Shown here piece by piece: positions 25,056 through 33,397 of a stretch of DNA of 64,000 bases. The position numbers and the translations under genes were made by a program. The stretch lies in assembly GCF_039531695.1 (NCBI RefSeq), contig NZ_BAAAQN010000063.1, positions 7,947 to 71,946 on the forward strand, in the 5' to 3' direction. Source of the stretch: Catenulispora yoronensis (GTDB lineage: Bacteria; Actinomycetota; Actinomycetes; Streptomycetales; Catenulisporaceae). Position 1 is the stretch's first letter. Every line of letters starts with the position of its first letter. The notes under the pieces were generated by a model. The model searched no databases, had not been told where the DNA came from, and was given only the letters and a program-made list of their open reading frames with translations.

Positions 25056-25061
25056 ACTGTA
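25056..25061 (-). promoter_or_regulatory. -10 hexamer of the CsbB-like/YfhO operon
   Basis: TACAGT on the minus strand (TANNNT) ends 5 nt before the ATG at 25050, so transcription would start at or next to the start codon. Confidence 0.4.
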
Positions 25062-25148
25062 CGGACTCGTCCCGAGTGGAGAGATCAGTGTCCGTGAGGA
25101 CCCTTAGAGTTTCGTGAAGGGCGTCAAACCGGGGTAAGGAATGCGTAA

Positions 25149-25184
25149 GGGCCTCCGCCCCAGGTTATCCCGGAGCGAGGGCCC
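25149..25184 (-). terminator. Imperfect hairpin between the wbpB-like and csbB-like genes
   Basis: GGGCC (25149-25153) pairs with GGCCC (25180-25184), and TCCG with CGGA inside, with a 5-nt bulge. It lies about 30 bp past the oxidoreductase stop. No T tract follows on the minus strand, so its role is uncertain. Confidence 0.3.
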
Positions 25185-25214
25185 CAAACACCGTAACAGC
25201 GTGCTCACATACCG

Positions 25215-26240
25215 TTACAGTTCGACGGTCGCGCCCTTGGCCGCCGAGGTCAGGGCGGCCTCGGCCACCCGCACGACCTGCAGGCCCTGCCGCATGCTGA
25301 CCACCCGGTCCCGGCCGCCGTCGACGTCCAGGACCGCGTCCCGGAACGCCTCCAGCTCGGTGCGCAGCGGCTCCGGCTTGGCGATGGCGAAGCGCACCAT
25401 GTCGCCCTCGGACACTCCGCGGAAGGCCTGCATCGCCTCCCAGGTGTGGATCGTCGGCGCCGAGGCGTTGGCGTAGAAGGTGAGGTCGGCGGTGAGGGTG
25501 TCGGCGACGAAGCAGCCCTTCTCGCCGGTGACGATCGTGACCCGCTCCTTCATCGGGGACAGCCAGTTCACCAGGTGGTTGACCACGGTGCCGTCGCCGA
25601 GGCGGCCGGTCATCGCGATCAGGTCCTCGTGCTCGCGTCCCGACCGGTAGGCGGTGTGCGCCGAGATCGAGGTGTACGGCTGCCGGGTCACCCACGCCGT
25701 GGAGTCGATGTCGTGGGTCGCCAGGTCCTTCACCACGCCGACATCGGCGATCCGGTTCGGGAACGGGCCCTGCCGCCTCGTGACGACCTGGAACACCTCG
25801 CCCAGCTCGCCCTGCTCCAGCCGCTTGCGCAGCTCCTGGAGCGAGGGGTTGAACCGCTCGATGTGCCCGACGGCGCCGACCAGGCCGGCCCGCTCGAAGG
25901 TCTCGGCGAGCCGCGTGGCGGAGTCCACATCGGGAGCTAAAGGCTTCTCGATGAGGGCGTGCACGCCGGCCTCGGCCAGCGCCAGGCCGATCTCGGTGTG
26001 GAACACCGTGGGCACCGCGACGACCGCGAAGTCGATGCCGACCGCGATCAGCTCCTGGACGTCCCGCAGCACCGGGCGGCCGTTGGCCACCCCGTGCGCG
26101 TCGCCGCCCGGGTCGGCGACCGCGACCAGCTCGACGCCGTCCAGCGAGCCCAGGACCCGGGCGTGGTGCCGGCCCATCATGCCCAGGCCGATCAGCCCGG
26201 CGCGCAGCTTGCCCCCGTTGCCCCCGTTGCCGCCGCTCAC
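25215..26240 (-). CDS. Gfo/Idh/MocA oxidoreductase, probable nucleotide-sugar 3-dehydrogenase (WbpB/GnnA-like)
   Basis: A 341-residue NAD(P)-dependent oxidoreductase. RAGLIGLGMMGRHHARVL is the Rossmann nucleotide site, ALIEKPLAPD carries the conserved EKP, and GHIERFNPSLQEL and ATHDIDSTAWV fill the catalytic half. WbpB and GnnA oxidise C3 of a UDP-GlcNAc-type sugar so that a PLP enzyme can install an amino group. The next upstream gene is just such an aminotransferase; its stop and this GTG start (26240) overlap as GTGA. The N-terminal GGNGGNGG is a short Gly/Asn repeat. The exact substrate (UDP-GlcNAc or UDP-GlcNAcA) is inferred from neighbours. Confidence 0.83.
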   Translation of the reverse strand: MSGGNGGNGGKLRAGLIGLGMMGRHHARVLGSLDGVELVAVADPGGDAHGVANGRPVLRDVQELIAVGIDFAVVAVPTVFHTEIGLALAEAGVHALIEKPLAPDVDSATRLAETFERAGLVGAVGHIERFNPSLQELRKRLEQGELGEVFQVVTRRQGPFPNRIADVGVVKDLATHDIDSTAWVTRQPYTSISAHTAYRSGREHEDLIAMTGRLGDGTVVNHLVNWLSPMKERVTIVTGEKGCFVADTLTADLTFYANASAPTIHTWEAMQAFRGVSEGDMVRFAIAKPEPLRTELEAFRDAVLDVDGGRDRVVSMRQGLQVVRVAEAALTSAAKGATVEL

Positions 26241-27340
26241 AGCGCGTTCACCCCGGCGACGACCCGCTCCAGGTCCTCCTGGGTCAGGGTGGGCATGACC
26301 GGCAGCGACAACGCCTCGGCGGCCGCCTTCTCGGTCTCGACCAGCTCGCCGGAGACCCGGGAGCGCACATCGGGGCGCTGGAAGGAGGGCAGGCGGTGGA
26401 TCGGGATCGGGTAGTACATGCCGGAGCCGACGCCGCGCTCGGCCAGGCGCGCGGCCAGGCCGTCGCGGCCGCCCTCGACCTCCGCGCCGACCCGGACGGT
26501 GTACTGGTGGTAGACGTGCTCGACGCCCGGGGCGACCGGCGGCACGACGACGCCGCGCAGGTGCGCGTCGAGGTAGCGCGCGTTCTCCTGGCGCTGCTTG
26601 GTCCAGCCGGCCAGCTTGCCCAGCTGCACCCGGCCGACCGCGGCGTGCACGCTGGACAGCCGGTTGTTCAGGCCGATGACCTCGTTCTTGTAGCGCTCCT
26701 CCATGCCCTGGTTGCGCAGCAGGCGGACCTGGCGGGCGACCTCGGCGTCGGGGGTGACGACGATGCCGCCCTCGATGGAGTGGATGTTCTTGGTCGGGTA
26801 CAGGCTGATGCACGCGGCGTCGCCGAAGGTGCTGATCGCCTTGCCGTTCAGGGCGGCGCCGACGGCCTGCGCCGAGTCCTCGATCACCTTCAGGCCGTGC
26901 TTGCGGGCGATCGCGGTGATCGCGTCCATGGCGGCCGGGTGCCCGTACAGGTGCACCGGCATGATCGCGACGGTGCGCTCGGTGATCGCGGCCTCGATCG
27001 CGGCCGGGTCGACGCAGAACGAGTCGCGCTCGATGTCGACGAAGACCGGCACGGCCCCGACGATGGCCACCGAGTTGGCGGTCGCGGCGAACGAGAACGA
27101 GGGCATGATCACCTCGTCGCCGGGCTTGACGCCCAGCGCCAGCACCGACAGGTGCAGGGCCGAGGTCCCGGAGTTCACCGCGACGCAGTGCAGGCCGTCG
27201 ACCAGCCGCGAGAACTCGTCCTCGAACGCCTCGACCTCGGGCCCGGCGGCGACCTGCCCGGTCCGCATGACGCGCACCACGGCCTCGATCTCATCCTCGC
27301 CGGTCACCGGCCGGGCCGGGGGAACGAACGGGAGCGTCAT
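26237..27340 (-). CDS. DegT/DnrJ/EryC1 PLP-dependent sugar aminotransferase (WbpE-like)
   Basis: A 367-residue aminotransferase. Landmarks are CVAVNSGTSALHLSVLALGVKPGDEVIMPSFSFAAT (PLP phosphate loop), VIEDSAQAVGA (Asp that contacts the pyridine ring) and SLYPTKNIHSIEGG with the Lys that forms the Schiff base. WbpE transfers an amino group from glutamate to the 3-keto sugar. The ATG at 27340 has AAGGAG 5 nt upstream and overlaps the acetyltransferase stop as ATGA. It is the middle gene of a tightly coupled acetyltransferase-aminotransferase-oxidoreductase trio, which fits 3-acetamido sugar synthesis. Confidence 0.88.
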   Translation of the reverse strand: MTLPFVPPARPVTGEDEIEAVVRVMRTGQVAAGPEVEAFEDEFSRLVDGLHCVAVNSGTSALHLSVLALGVKPGDEVIMPSFSFAATANSVAIVGAVPVFVDIERDSFCVDPAAIEAAITERTVAIMPVHLYGHPAAMDAITAIARKHGLKVIEDSAQAVGAALNGKAISTFGDAACISLYPTKNIHSIEGGIVVTPDAEVARQVRLLRNQGMEERYKNEVIGLNNRLSSVHAAVGRVQLGKLAGWTKQRQENARYLDAHLRGVVVPPVAPGVEHVYHQYTVRVGAEVEGGRDGLAARLAERGVGSGMYYPIPIHRLPSFQRPDVRSRVSGELVETEKAAAEALSLPVMPTLTQEDLERVVAGVNAL

Positions 27341-27957
27341 GCCTTCTCCTTCAGAACACCGTCGATCTCTACGTACTCGGATCCGTCCTTGGGGCAGACG
27401 AACAGGCCCTCGCCGCGGTCCTCCAGCGGCGCGCCGGCCTTGCCCACCCAGCGGATCCGCCGGGCCGGGACCCCGGCCACCAGGGCGAAGTCCGGGACGT
27501 CCTTGGTCACCACGGATCCGGCGGCGACCAGGGCCCAGCGGCCGACGGTCACCGGCGCCACGCACACCGAGCGCGCGCCGACCGCGGCGCCCTCGCGCAG
27601 CGTGACACCGACCGGCGTCCAGTCGTGCGCGGACTTGGGGGTGCCGTCGGCGTTGACCGCGCGCGGGTAGTGGTCGTTGGTCAGCACCACGGCCGGTCCG
27701 ACGAAGACCCCGGGCTCCAGCACCGCCGGCTCGTAGACCAGGGCGTGGTTCTGGATCTTGCAGTTGTCGCCGACCGGGACGTCGGGGCCGATGTAGGCCC
27801 CGCGGCCGATCACGACGTTGCGCCCGATCCGCGCGCCCTCGCGCACCTGGGCCAGGTGCCACACGCTGGTACCGGTGCCGATCTCGGCGCGGTCGTCCAC
27901 GTCGGCGCTGGGCAGGATCCGCACGCCTTCCCGGCTACCCTGCTTCTGTTCAGTCAC
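27337..27957 (-). CDS. Left-handed beta-helix acyltransferase (WbpD-like sugar N-acetyltransferase)
   Basis: About 206 residues of hexapeptide repeats (VDDRAEIGTGTSVWHLAQVREGARIGRNVVIGRGAYIG and VTVGRWALVAAGSVVTKDVPDFALVAGVPARRIRWVG). The pattern TNDHYPRAVNADG is shared with WbpD/WlbB, which acetylate the 3-amino group of UDP-GlcNAc3NA. The GTG at 27957 is preferred because GGAG lies 9 nt upstream; ATG 27981 would add 8 residues but has no ribosome site. It ends FVCPKDGSEYVEIDG, a small extra module. The gene is coupled to the aminotransferase by a 4-bp overlap. Confidence 0.85.
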   Translation of the reverse strand: MTEQKQGSREGVRILPSADVDDRAEIGTGTSVWHLAQVREGARIGRNVVIGRGAYIGPDVPVGDNCKIQNHALVYEPAVLEPGVFVGPAVVLTNDHYPRAVNADGTPKSAHDWTPVGVTLREGAAVGARSVCVAPVTVGRWALVAAGSVVTKDVPDFALVAGVPARRIRWVGKAGAPLEDRGEGLFVCPKDGSEYVEIDGVLKEKA

Positions 27958-28069
27958 TCTCGGTTCTCCGGGATCGCTCATGCGGCCGCGCCTGGTTCGC
28001 AGGCGCCGGACCGTCGGCTCGGTTCGGTGTTCGGCGCTCGATGGCTCGATGGCCGGCTCGGGGTCCGGG

Positions 28070-29200
28070 TCAGGCCCGTTCGGACCGGTACCCGGCCAGC
28101 CCGCGGACCCGCTCGGCGAGCGTGTCGTACGGCGAGGCCCCGGTGAGGTGCTCCGCGGCCCACTCTCGGGCCCCGCGCCGCGCCTGCAGGAGTTCGTCGT
28201 ACTGCTCCGACCACCGCCGCAGCGTAACCGACGCGGCGGCCGGATCGGCCACCACCTCGCCCGCACCGGACTCCTTCACCAGTTCGGCCATCCGCGGCAG
28301 CGGGGTCGCCACCACGGCCAGGCCGACCGCCAGGTACTCGTACAGCTTGCTCGGCACCGCCTCGCGGAAGGCCGGGGTGTCGTCCAGGAGCACGAGCCCG
28401 GCCCACGCCCCGTCGGCCAGCGCCCAGGCCTTCTGCGGATCCAGACGCCCGTGGAACCGGATCCGGTTGCGCACCTGCTCCGAGGAGGTAACGCGCCAGG
28501 TGTCCAGCCAGGCCTGGTCGTCGGCGTTCAGCACCGGCCCGACCACGTCGAGCTCCCAGGTGTAGGTGCCCTCCACCGCCGCCAGCATGGCCTGCAGGCC
28601 CCGGGAGCGCCGCACGTCGCCGATGTAGATCGCGCGCGGCGCCTCGTGGTCGGGCTCGCTGGGGCCGGGCAGGAAGGAGAAGTCCGGGAGGTTCTTCACG
28701 ACCATCCGGCTGCGGCTCCGCAGCGGCGGCACGTGGTCGTCGGCGACCACCGTGATGTTGGCCCGCTTGGTCCAGAAGGTGCAGAGCCGGACCAGGGTGG
28801 TGGCCGCCGCCTTCTTCCAGGAGGCGCGGGCCCAGGCCCGGTCCTTGAGCAGCTTCAGGTAGTCCTCGTGGACGTCGGCCACCACTTTGCGGCCCTTGAA
28901 CCAGCGGGCCAGGGTGGCGCCGGGCACCATGTCCGGGTCGACGGTCAGCAGCACCTTGCCGCGGGCCGTGAACGGCAGGGTCAGGTCGGCCTTGAGCCGC
29001 TTCTTGGCCGAGCGGGCGCCGAGCGCGCGCACGGCGCAGTCGACCGGTCCGGCCTCGGCGGCGCCGAGCCCGACGACCTCGACGCCGAGGCCGGCCCGGC
29101 GCAGCGCGGCGGCCAGCCGGTGCAGCCGGGCGTCGGCGACGTCGTGGCCACCGGTGATGATCGAGACGTCGATCCCGCGGTCCGGGAGCTGGGCAGCCAT
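28070..29200 (-). CDS. Glycosyltransferase, GT-B fold
   Basis: A 376-residue GT-B enzyme. The N-domain contains VLLTVDPDMVPGATLARWFKGRKVVADVHEDYLKL, the C-domain starts at RAIYIGDVRRSRGLQAMLAAV, and the donor site reads FREAVPSKLYEYLAVGLAVVATPLPRMAEL, where the Glu of KLYEYLA is the expected nucleotide-binding acid of GT4 enzymes. It follows the ABC ATPase gene by 7 bp and precedes the WbpD-like gene by about 110 bp on the same strand. It likely builds the exported glycan. No strong Shine-Dalgarno precedes ATG 29200. Confidence 0.85.
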   Translation of the reverse strand: MAAQLPDRGIDVSIITGGHDVADARLHRLAAALRRAGLGVEVVGLGAAEAGPVDCAVRALGARSAKKRLKADLTLPFTARGKVLLTVDPDMVPGATLARWFKGRKVVADVHEDYLKLLKDRAWARASWKKAAATTLVRLCTFWTKRANITVVADDHVPPLRSRSRMVVKNLPDFSFLPGPSEPDHEAPRAIYIGDVRRSRGLQAMLAAVEGTYTWELDVVGPVLNADDQAWLDTWRVTSSEQVRNRIRFHGRLDPQKAWALADGAWAGLVLLDDTPAFREAVPSKLYEYLAVGLAVVATPLPRMAELVKESGAGEVVADPAAASVTLRRWSEQYDELLQARRGAREWAAEHLTGASPYDTLAERVRGLAGYRSERA

Positions 29201-29207
29201 CGGGCGG

Positions 29208-30197
29208 TCAGACGTCCTCTCCGATGGCCTTGTGCAGGGCCTCCTTGGTCCGCTCGGCCCGCGCCGCCACGGCCTGGTCCTCCTTGGCCTCGGCGGCCTC
29301 CAGCGCCCGCTTCTTGGCGTCGGCGGCCTCGCGGTCCTGGCGCTGGCGCTCGATGTAGGCGTCGATGACCTCGTCCGGGTCGCCGCTCTGCACCAGGTTG
29401 CCGTGGTCCATCCAGATGCAGTGGTTGGACATGTGGCGGACGGTCTCCAGACCGTGCGAGACCAGCACGATGGTGCGGGCGTTCTCGCACAGCTCCAGCA
29501 TCTTCTCGGTGGCCTTCTCCTTGAACCGGGCGTCGCCGGCCGACAGGGCCTCGTCCACCAGCAGGATGTCCGGGTCCATGTGCACGCCGACCGCGAAGGC
29601 CACGCGGGCGTACATGCCCGAGGAGTACGTCTTCATCGGCCGGTCCATCGCGCCGTCGGACAGCGAGTCCAGGTCCGCGAAGTCGATGATCGCGTTCTCC
29701 TTGTCCCGGATCTGGTCCTTGGACCAGCCCTGGGCCAGGCCGCCCAGGACGATGTTCTCCCGGCCGGTGAGGTTCTGGTTGAAGCCGACGCCCAGGGCCA
29801 GCAGGGTCGACACCCGGCCCCGGACCTCCACGCGGCCCTGGGTGGGCGGCAGGATCCCGGACAGCGCGCGCAGCAGGGTGGACTTGCCGGCGCCGTTGTG
29901 GCCGATGACGCCCAGCACCGTGCCGTGCGGCACCTCGAAGGAGACGCCGTTGACCGCCTTGATGACCTTCTGCTCGACCTTCTGGCGCTTGGCCTTGCGG
30001 ATCAGCGCGGCCTTCAGGGTCGGGTTGGCCTCGGCCTTGGTGCGGTAGTACAGGTGCAGGTCCTCGACCTTGATCGCCAGCCGGGTCTCCTGCTTCTTGT
30101 CGATCACCTTGGCGGACGCGGCGGCCGGCGCGGCGGGCTGCTCGGCACCGGAGGTCTCGGTGGTCTCGACGGTTTCAGAGGCGGACAGCGAACTCAC
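29208..30197 (-). CDS. ABC transporter ATP-binding protein, polysaccharide exporter (Wzt/TagH type)
   Basis: A 329-residue ATPase. Walker A is GHNGAGKST, the signature YSSGMYARVAFA and Walker B ILLVDEALSAGD, followed by the H-loop VLVSHGLETV. The YSSGM signature and the long N-terminal insert before the Walker A (LYYRTKAEANPTLKAALIRKAKRQKVEQKVIKAVNG) are typical of O-antigen and teichoic-acid exporters. The first 35 residues are Ala/Thr/Glu-rich. The C-terminus is a charged helix of about 50 residues (coiled coil likely) and not a carbohydrate-binding module. The GTG start overlaps the permease gene by 23 bp, so the pair forms one exporter. Confidence 0.93.
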   Translation of the reverse strand: MSSLSASETVETTETSGAEQPAAPAAASAKVIDKKQETRLAIKVEDLHLYYRTKAEANPTLKAALIRKAKRQKVEQKVIKAVNGVSFEVPHGTVLGVIGHNGAGKSTLLRALSGILPPTQGRVEVRGRVSTLLALGVGFNQNLTGRENIVLGGLAQGWSKDQIRDKENAIIDFADLDSLSDGAMDRPMKTYSSGMYARVAFAVGVHMDPDILLVDEALSAGDARFKEKATEKMLELCENARTIVLVSHGLETVRHMSNHCIWMDHGNLVQSGDPDEVIDAYIERQRQDREAADAKKRALEAAEAKEDQAVAARAERTKEALHKAIGEDV

Positions 30198-31161
30198 GCT
30201 CCCTCGACATGAAGTACCAGGCGCCGACCAGGAAAGCGACGATCGCGCAGCCGGTGCCGGCCAGTATTTCGGTGATCTGCGGGGCGTAGGACGCCCCGGA
30301 GGTGAAGGGCCGCGGCCCGTCGCCGACCAGCACGGTGTTCCACGAGTTGATGATCGGCGAGAACGGGTCCCACTGGTAGAAGTACAGGATCCAGTGCGGC
30401 AGCTGGTGGCTCGCCACCTTGTCCTTCACGTAGCTCAGGGAGAACAGCACCGGCGAGATGTACATCCAGATCCGCAGCACGTACGGCAGCAGCGTGGACA
30501 TGTCCCGGAAGTACAGGGTCACGGCCGCGAACAGCATGCCCAGGCCGTAGCTGAAGACGGTCTGGATCAGGAAGATCGGGATCACCCACAGGATGTTCCA
30601 GCTGAACGACCGGTGCACCGTCAGGTAGAAGACCGCGTAGACCAGCAGCGTCGGGAAGTACATCAGCATCGCCGTGAACGTCGTCGACAGCGGCAGCAGC
30701 ATCTTCGGGAACGACATGTTGATGATCATCTTGCCGCCGCCGGTGATCGACTGGCTGGCGAACTGGATGATGTTCCGCGTGTAGAAGAACGCGAACAGGC
30801 CGGTCAGCAGCCCGACGAAGTGCTTCATGCCGCCGCCCTGCCCGGCCAGCACACTGGTCAGCAGGAAGTACACCAGCGCCAGCAGCATCGGGTTCAGCAC
30901 CAGCCAGAACTGGCCGAAGAAGCTGTCGAAGTGCTGGCCCTTCAGGGTCGACGAGGCCATGTGGGTGGCGAACTGGCGCCGGGCCCACACGTCCCGGAAG
31001 TACGGCCCCAGCTTCGGGAGCGCGTAACGGTAGGGCTCGAAGACATGAACCTGCTCGGCGGCCGGGCGCGGCGGTTCGGGGGTCCTCGTCCGGGCCTCCT
31101 GCTCGGAGCCCGTCTCACTGGTGGCGGTCGCCACGCTCACACTCCACTTACTAGATCGCAC
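30175..31161 (-). CDS. ABC-2 type permease, polysaccharide exporter (Wzm/TagG type)
   Basis: A 328-residue permease. After a cytoplasmic N-terminus of about 65 residues comes the interface region VWARRQFATHMASSTLKGQHFDSFFGQFWLVLNPMLLALVYF, then six membrane helices including the block LYFRDMSTLLPYVLRIWMYISPVLFS, a hallmark of Wzm/TagG. It should move an undecaprenyl-linked polymer across the membrane with the adjacent ATPase. The longest start is GTG 31161; GTG 31134 has GGAG at 8 nt and may be the true start. A TAGTGT hexamer lies at 31221-31216. Confidence 0.92.
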   Translation of the reverse strand: MRSSKWSVSVATATSETGSEQEARTRTPEPPRPAAEQVHVFEPYRYALPKLGPYFRDVWARRQFATHMASSTLKGQHFDSFFGQFWLVLNPMLLALVYFLLTSVLAGQGGGMKHFVGLLTGLFAFFYTRNIIQFASQSITGGGKMIINMSFPKMLLPLSTTFTAMLMYFPTLLVYAVFYLTVHRSFSWNILWVIPIFLIQTVFSYGLGMLFAAVTLYFRDMSTLLPYVLRIWMYISPVLFSLSYVKDKVASHQLPHWILYFYQWDPFSPIINSWNTVLVGDGPRPFTSGASYAPQITEILAGTGCAIVAFLVGAWYFMSREREFAVRL

Positions 31162-31215
31162 CTGTTGGGGGGTCAGGGTCGTGCTTTCGAACTGGTGTCG
31201 CTGATCACATCGGTC

Positions 31216-31221
31216 ACACTA
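31216..31221 (-). promoter_or_regulatory. -10-like hexamer upstream of the exporter operon
   Basis: TAGTGT on the minus strand fits TANNNT and would give a leader of about 50-75 nt. No good -35 is visible at the usual spacing. Confidence 0.35.
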
Positions 31222-31267
31222 TCGCCGCGGCGCTCGGCGCCCGGGCGAGAGCCCCCGTCCTGACACC

Positions 31268-32731
31268 CTAAGCGCTCGGCCCGTCCGTCTCACCGAACGC
31301 CCGGACCCCCGTACGCGGTTCCGGCGCGCGGCCGAGCAGCCGTGCGTACACCGCGCTCAGCGCCTCCGCCTGGCCCTCCCAGGAGTTGGCCGCGAGCAGG
31401 GCGTCAGTGTAGCGGGCGGCGTAGGCGGGCCGGTCCGCGAGCACCTTGGCGACCGCCTGAGCGTACTCGTGCGCGTCGCCGGCGGTGAAGACCTCGCCGT
31501 TGCCGAGATCCCGGGTGAAGTCGGCCATCGCCTGCACGTCGGAGACCACGATCGGCAGCTTGGCGTGCATGTACTCGTAGTACTTGGTGATCAGCGCCAC
31601 CTCGTGGTTCGGGGTGTGCAGGATCGGGATCACGCCGATGTCGGCGGAGGCCAGGTACTGCGGGACCAGGTGCGGCGCGACGTAGCCGACCAGGTGCAGC
31701 CGGTCCCGGACGCCGAGGTCCTCGGCCTGCTTCTCCAGGGCCCGGGTGAACTCGGTGTCGGCGCCGCGGACCACGGCCACGTGCACCTCCGGCAGCTCCG
31801 GCAGGCCCTCGACCATGGTGGCGATGCCGCGCATCGGGGAGACCGCGCCGGAGTAGACCAGCAGCGGCACGCCCTCGGCCAGGCCGCAGGCCCGGCGCAG
31901 GCTCGGCGCCTCGGCCTGGCCGGCCGCCGCGTCCCGGGGCTCCTCCCCCGGCACGTGCAGCATCGGGGCGTTGGCCACCACCCCCGGCGTCTCGGCCAGG
32001 TGGTAGCGCTCCTGGAGCCACTGCGCGAGCAGCGGGGACACGGTGATGACGGCGTCCGCCTCGCGGACGTACTCGCCCTCCAGCCCGACGTAGGCCAGCC
32101 GCCGCTGCTCGGGCATGGAGACCCCGGCCACGAACTCGTGGGCGTCGTACAGCACCTTGGGCCGCCGCTTGCCCTGCTTGGCCAGCCGCTCGGCGACCCG
32201 CACCGCGATGCCCGGGGTGTGCATGTCGTGGGCGTGGACGATGTCCGGCTCGAACTCCTCGATCAGCGCCGCCCAGCTGGCTTCCAGCCACAGCAGGTGC
32301 CGCGCCGTGCGCCGCCAGTCACCGTCCCGGAAGTAGGCCTTCCACAGCAGCTCCTTGGCCCGGTGCTTCGGGCTCCCGTTCCCGGTGCCGGGCTCCTTGA
32401 TCCGCTGCACGATCCGCCGCCGCAGCTTGTAGTCCATCGACGACGCGAACGACAGCGCCCGGAACGGCATGAGCCGCAGCGACGGCGCCCCGCCGTCCTT
32501 CAACGGCCACTGCGCGATCTGCCACTTGTTGTGCAGCCCGGTGCGCACCACCTGCGCCGCACCGATGAACGCCGGCCGCGACGGCCGCCCCTTGCGGCTC
32601 GGCTCGTACCCGAGCAGGAGGACGTCGTAGCCGGCCTCCGCGGCGCTGTAGGCGGCTTTCTGCACCCGCGAGTCCAGCCGGACGTCGTTGGCGACGAGCA
32701 TCGCGACTCGGGGGCGGCGTTCATTTGTCAC
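31268..32731 (-). CDS. Glycosyltransferase family 4 protein
   Basis: A 487-residue GT4 enzyme. RVAMLVANDVRLDSRVQKAAYSAAEAGYDVLLLGY is the N-terminal strand-helix; PDIVHAHDMHTPGIAVRVA and VLYDAHEFVAGV line the cleft; VPLLVYSGAVSPMRGIATMVEGL opens the second domain and ALITKYYEYMHAKLPIVVSD carries the donor-site acid. The N-terminal signature (NDVRLDSRVQK) is shared with the enzymes at 39730 and 43039, so the three are related. GTG 32731 is the start. It lies upstream of the exporter on the same strand, separated by 106 bp with its own promoter-like hexamer. Confidence 0.87.
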   Translation of the reverse strand: MTNERRPRVAMLVANDVRLDSRVQKAAYSAAEAGYDVLLLGYEPSRKGRPSRPAFIGAAQVVRTGLHNKWQIAQWPLKDGGAPSLRLMPFRALSFASSMDYKLRRRIVQRIKEPGTGNGSPKHRAKELLWKAYFRDGDWRRTARHLLWLEASWAALIEEFEPDIVHAHDMHTPGIAVRVAERLAKQGKRRPKVLYDAHEFVAGVSMPEQRRLAYVGLEGEYVREADAVITVSPLLAQWLQERYHLAETPGVVANAPMLHVPGEEPRDAAAGQAEAPSLRRACGLAEGVPLLVYSGAVSPMRGIATMVEGLPELPEVHVAVVRGADTEFTRALEKQAEDLGVRDRLHLVGYVAPHLVPQYLASADIGVIPILHTPNHEVALITKYYEYMHAKLPIVVSDVQAMADFTRDLGNGEVFTAGDAHEYAQAVAKVLADRPAYAARYTDALLAANSWEGQAEALSAVYARLLGRAPEPRTGVRAFGETDGPSA

Positions 32732-32756
32732 ACGGGAATGCTAATGCGGGAAGGGC

Positions 32757-33308
32757 CTAGCGGAGAAAGCTGTCGGTGACGAGGGCGAATCCAAAGGGCT
32801 GGGGCAGCGGGACGGCTTCGCCGATCGGGACGCGGTGGCCGGCGCGGTAGTCGCCGTTCTCGGGCTCCGCGCGGAGCACGCAGTCGCCCCGTTCGCGATC
32901 GACCAGCAGGTAGAGCGGGATCCCGGCCTCGGCGTAGCCGAGGCGTTTGGCGTGCCGGTCGTCGTCGGGCCGGGAGCAGGTGACCTCGACGACAAGGTGG
33001 AACCCGTCGGCGGGGGCCCAGGACGGCATCCCGATGACGAAGCCCACGGGACCCGCGACCAGATCGGGGATGAAGCGCCCACGGGGCGTCTCGATCCCCT
33101 TCCCGGTCCAGATGTCGATATCTGGGCAATTCGCCATGATCTGGCGGCTGATCCGAGTGACGACGTTTTCGTGGGTGCCATCGGCAGGAGGGACCAAAAC
33201 GATCTCTCCATCGATGAGTTCGGCCCGCAGGCCTTCCGGCAGATTCGCCTCCAGCTCCAGGAATGCCTGCAATATCCACTGAACATCGCGATCCTCGACC
33301 GCCTTCAC
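32757..33308 (-). CDS. Uma2 family (PD-(D/E)XK endonuclease-fold) protein
   Basis: A 183-residue Uma2/DUF820 protein. The nuclease-fold core is visible: AELIDGEIVLVPPADGTHENVV, FIPDLVAGP (Asp of the PD motif), FHLVVEVTCSRPDDDRHAKRLGYAEAGIPLYLLVDRERG (E-x-x region and conserved Lys). The family is abundant in actinobacteria and cyanobacteria, and its biological role is unknown. The GTG at 33308 is chosen because GGAGG precedes it by 8 nt; GTG 33317 would sit on the ribosome site. A second, divergent copy lies at 44897. Confidence 0.85.
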   Translation of the reverse strand: MKAVEDRDVQWILQAFLELEANLPEGLRAELIDGEIVLVPPADGTHENVVTRISRQIMANCPDIDIWTGKGIETPRGRFIPDLVAGPVGFVIGMPSWAPADGFHLVVEVTCSRPDDDRHAKRLGYAEAGIPLYLLVDRERGDCVLRAEPENGDYRAGHRVPIGEAVPLPQPFGFALVTDSFLR

Positions 33309-33397
33309 CCGACACACCTCCCTGCGTTCACGTCGTCACGCCTAGCGTAAACAACCCCCGCACCTGCGGCACCGTCCGAACGAGTGATCCAACCGCG

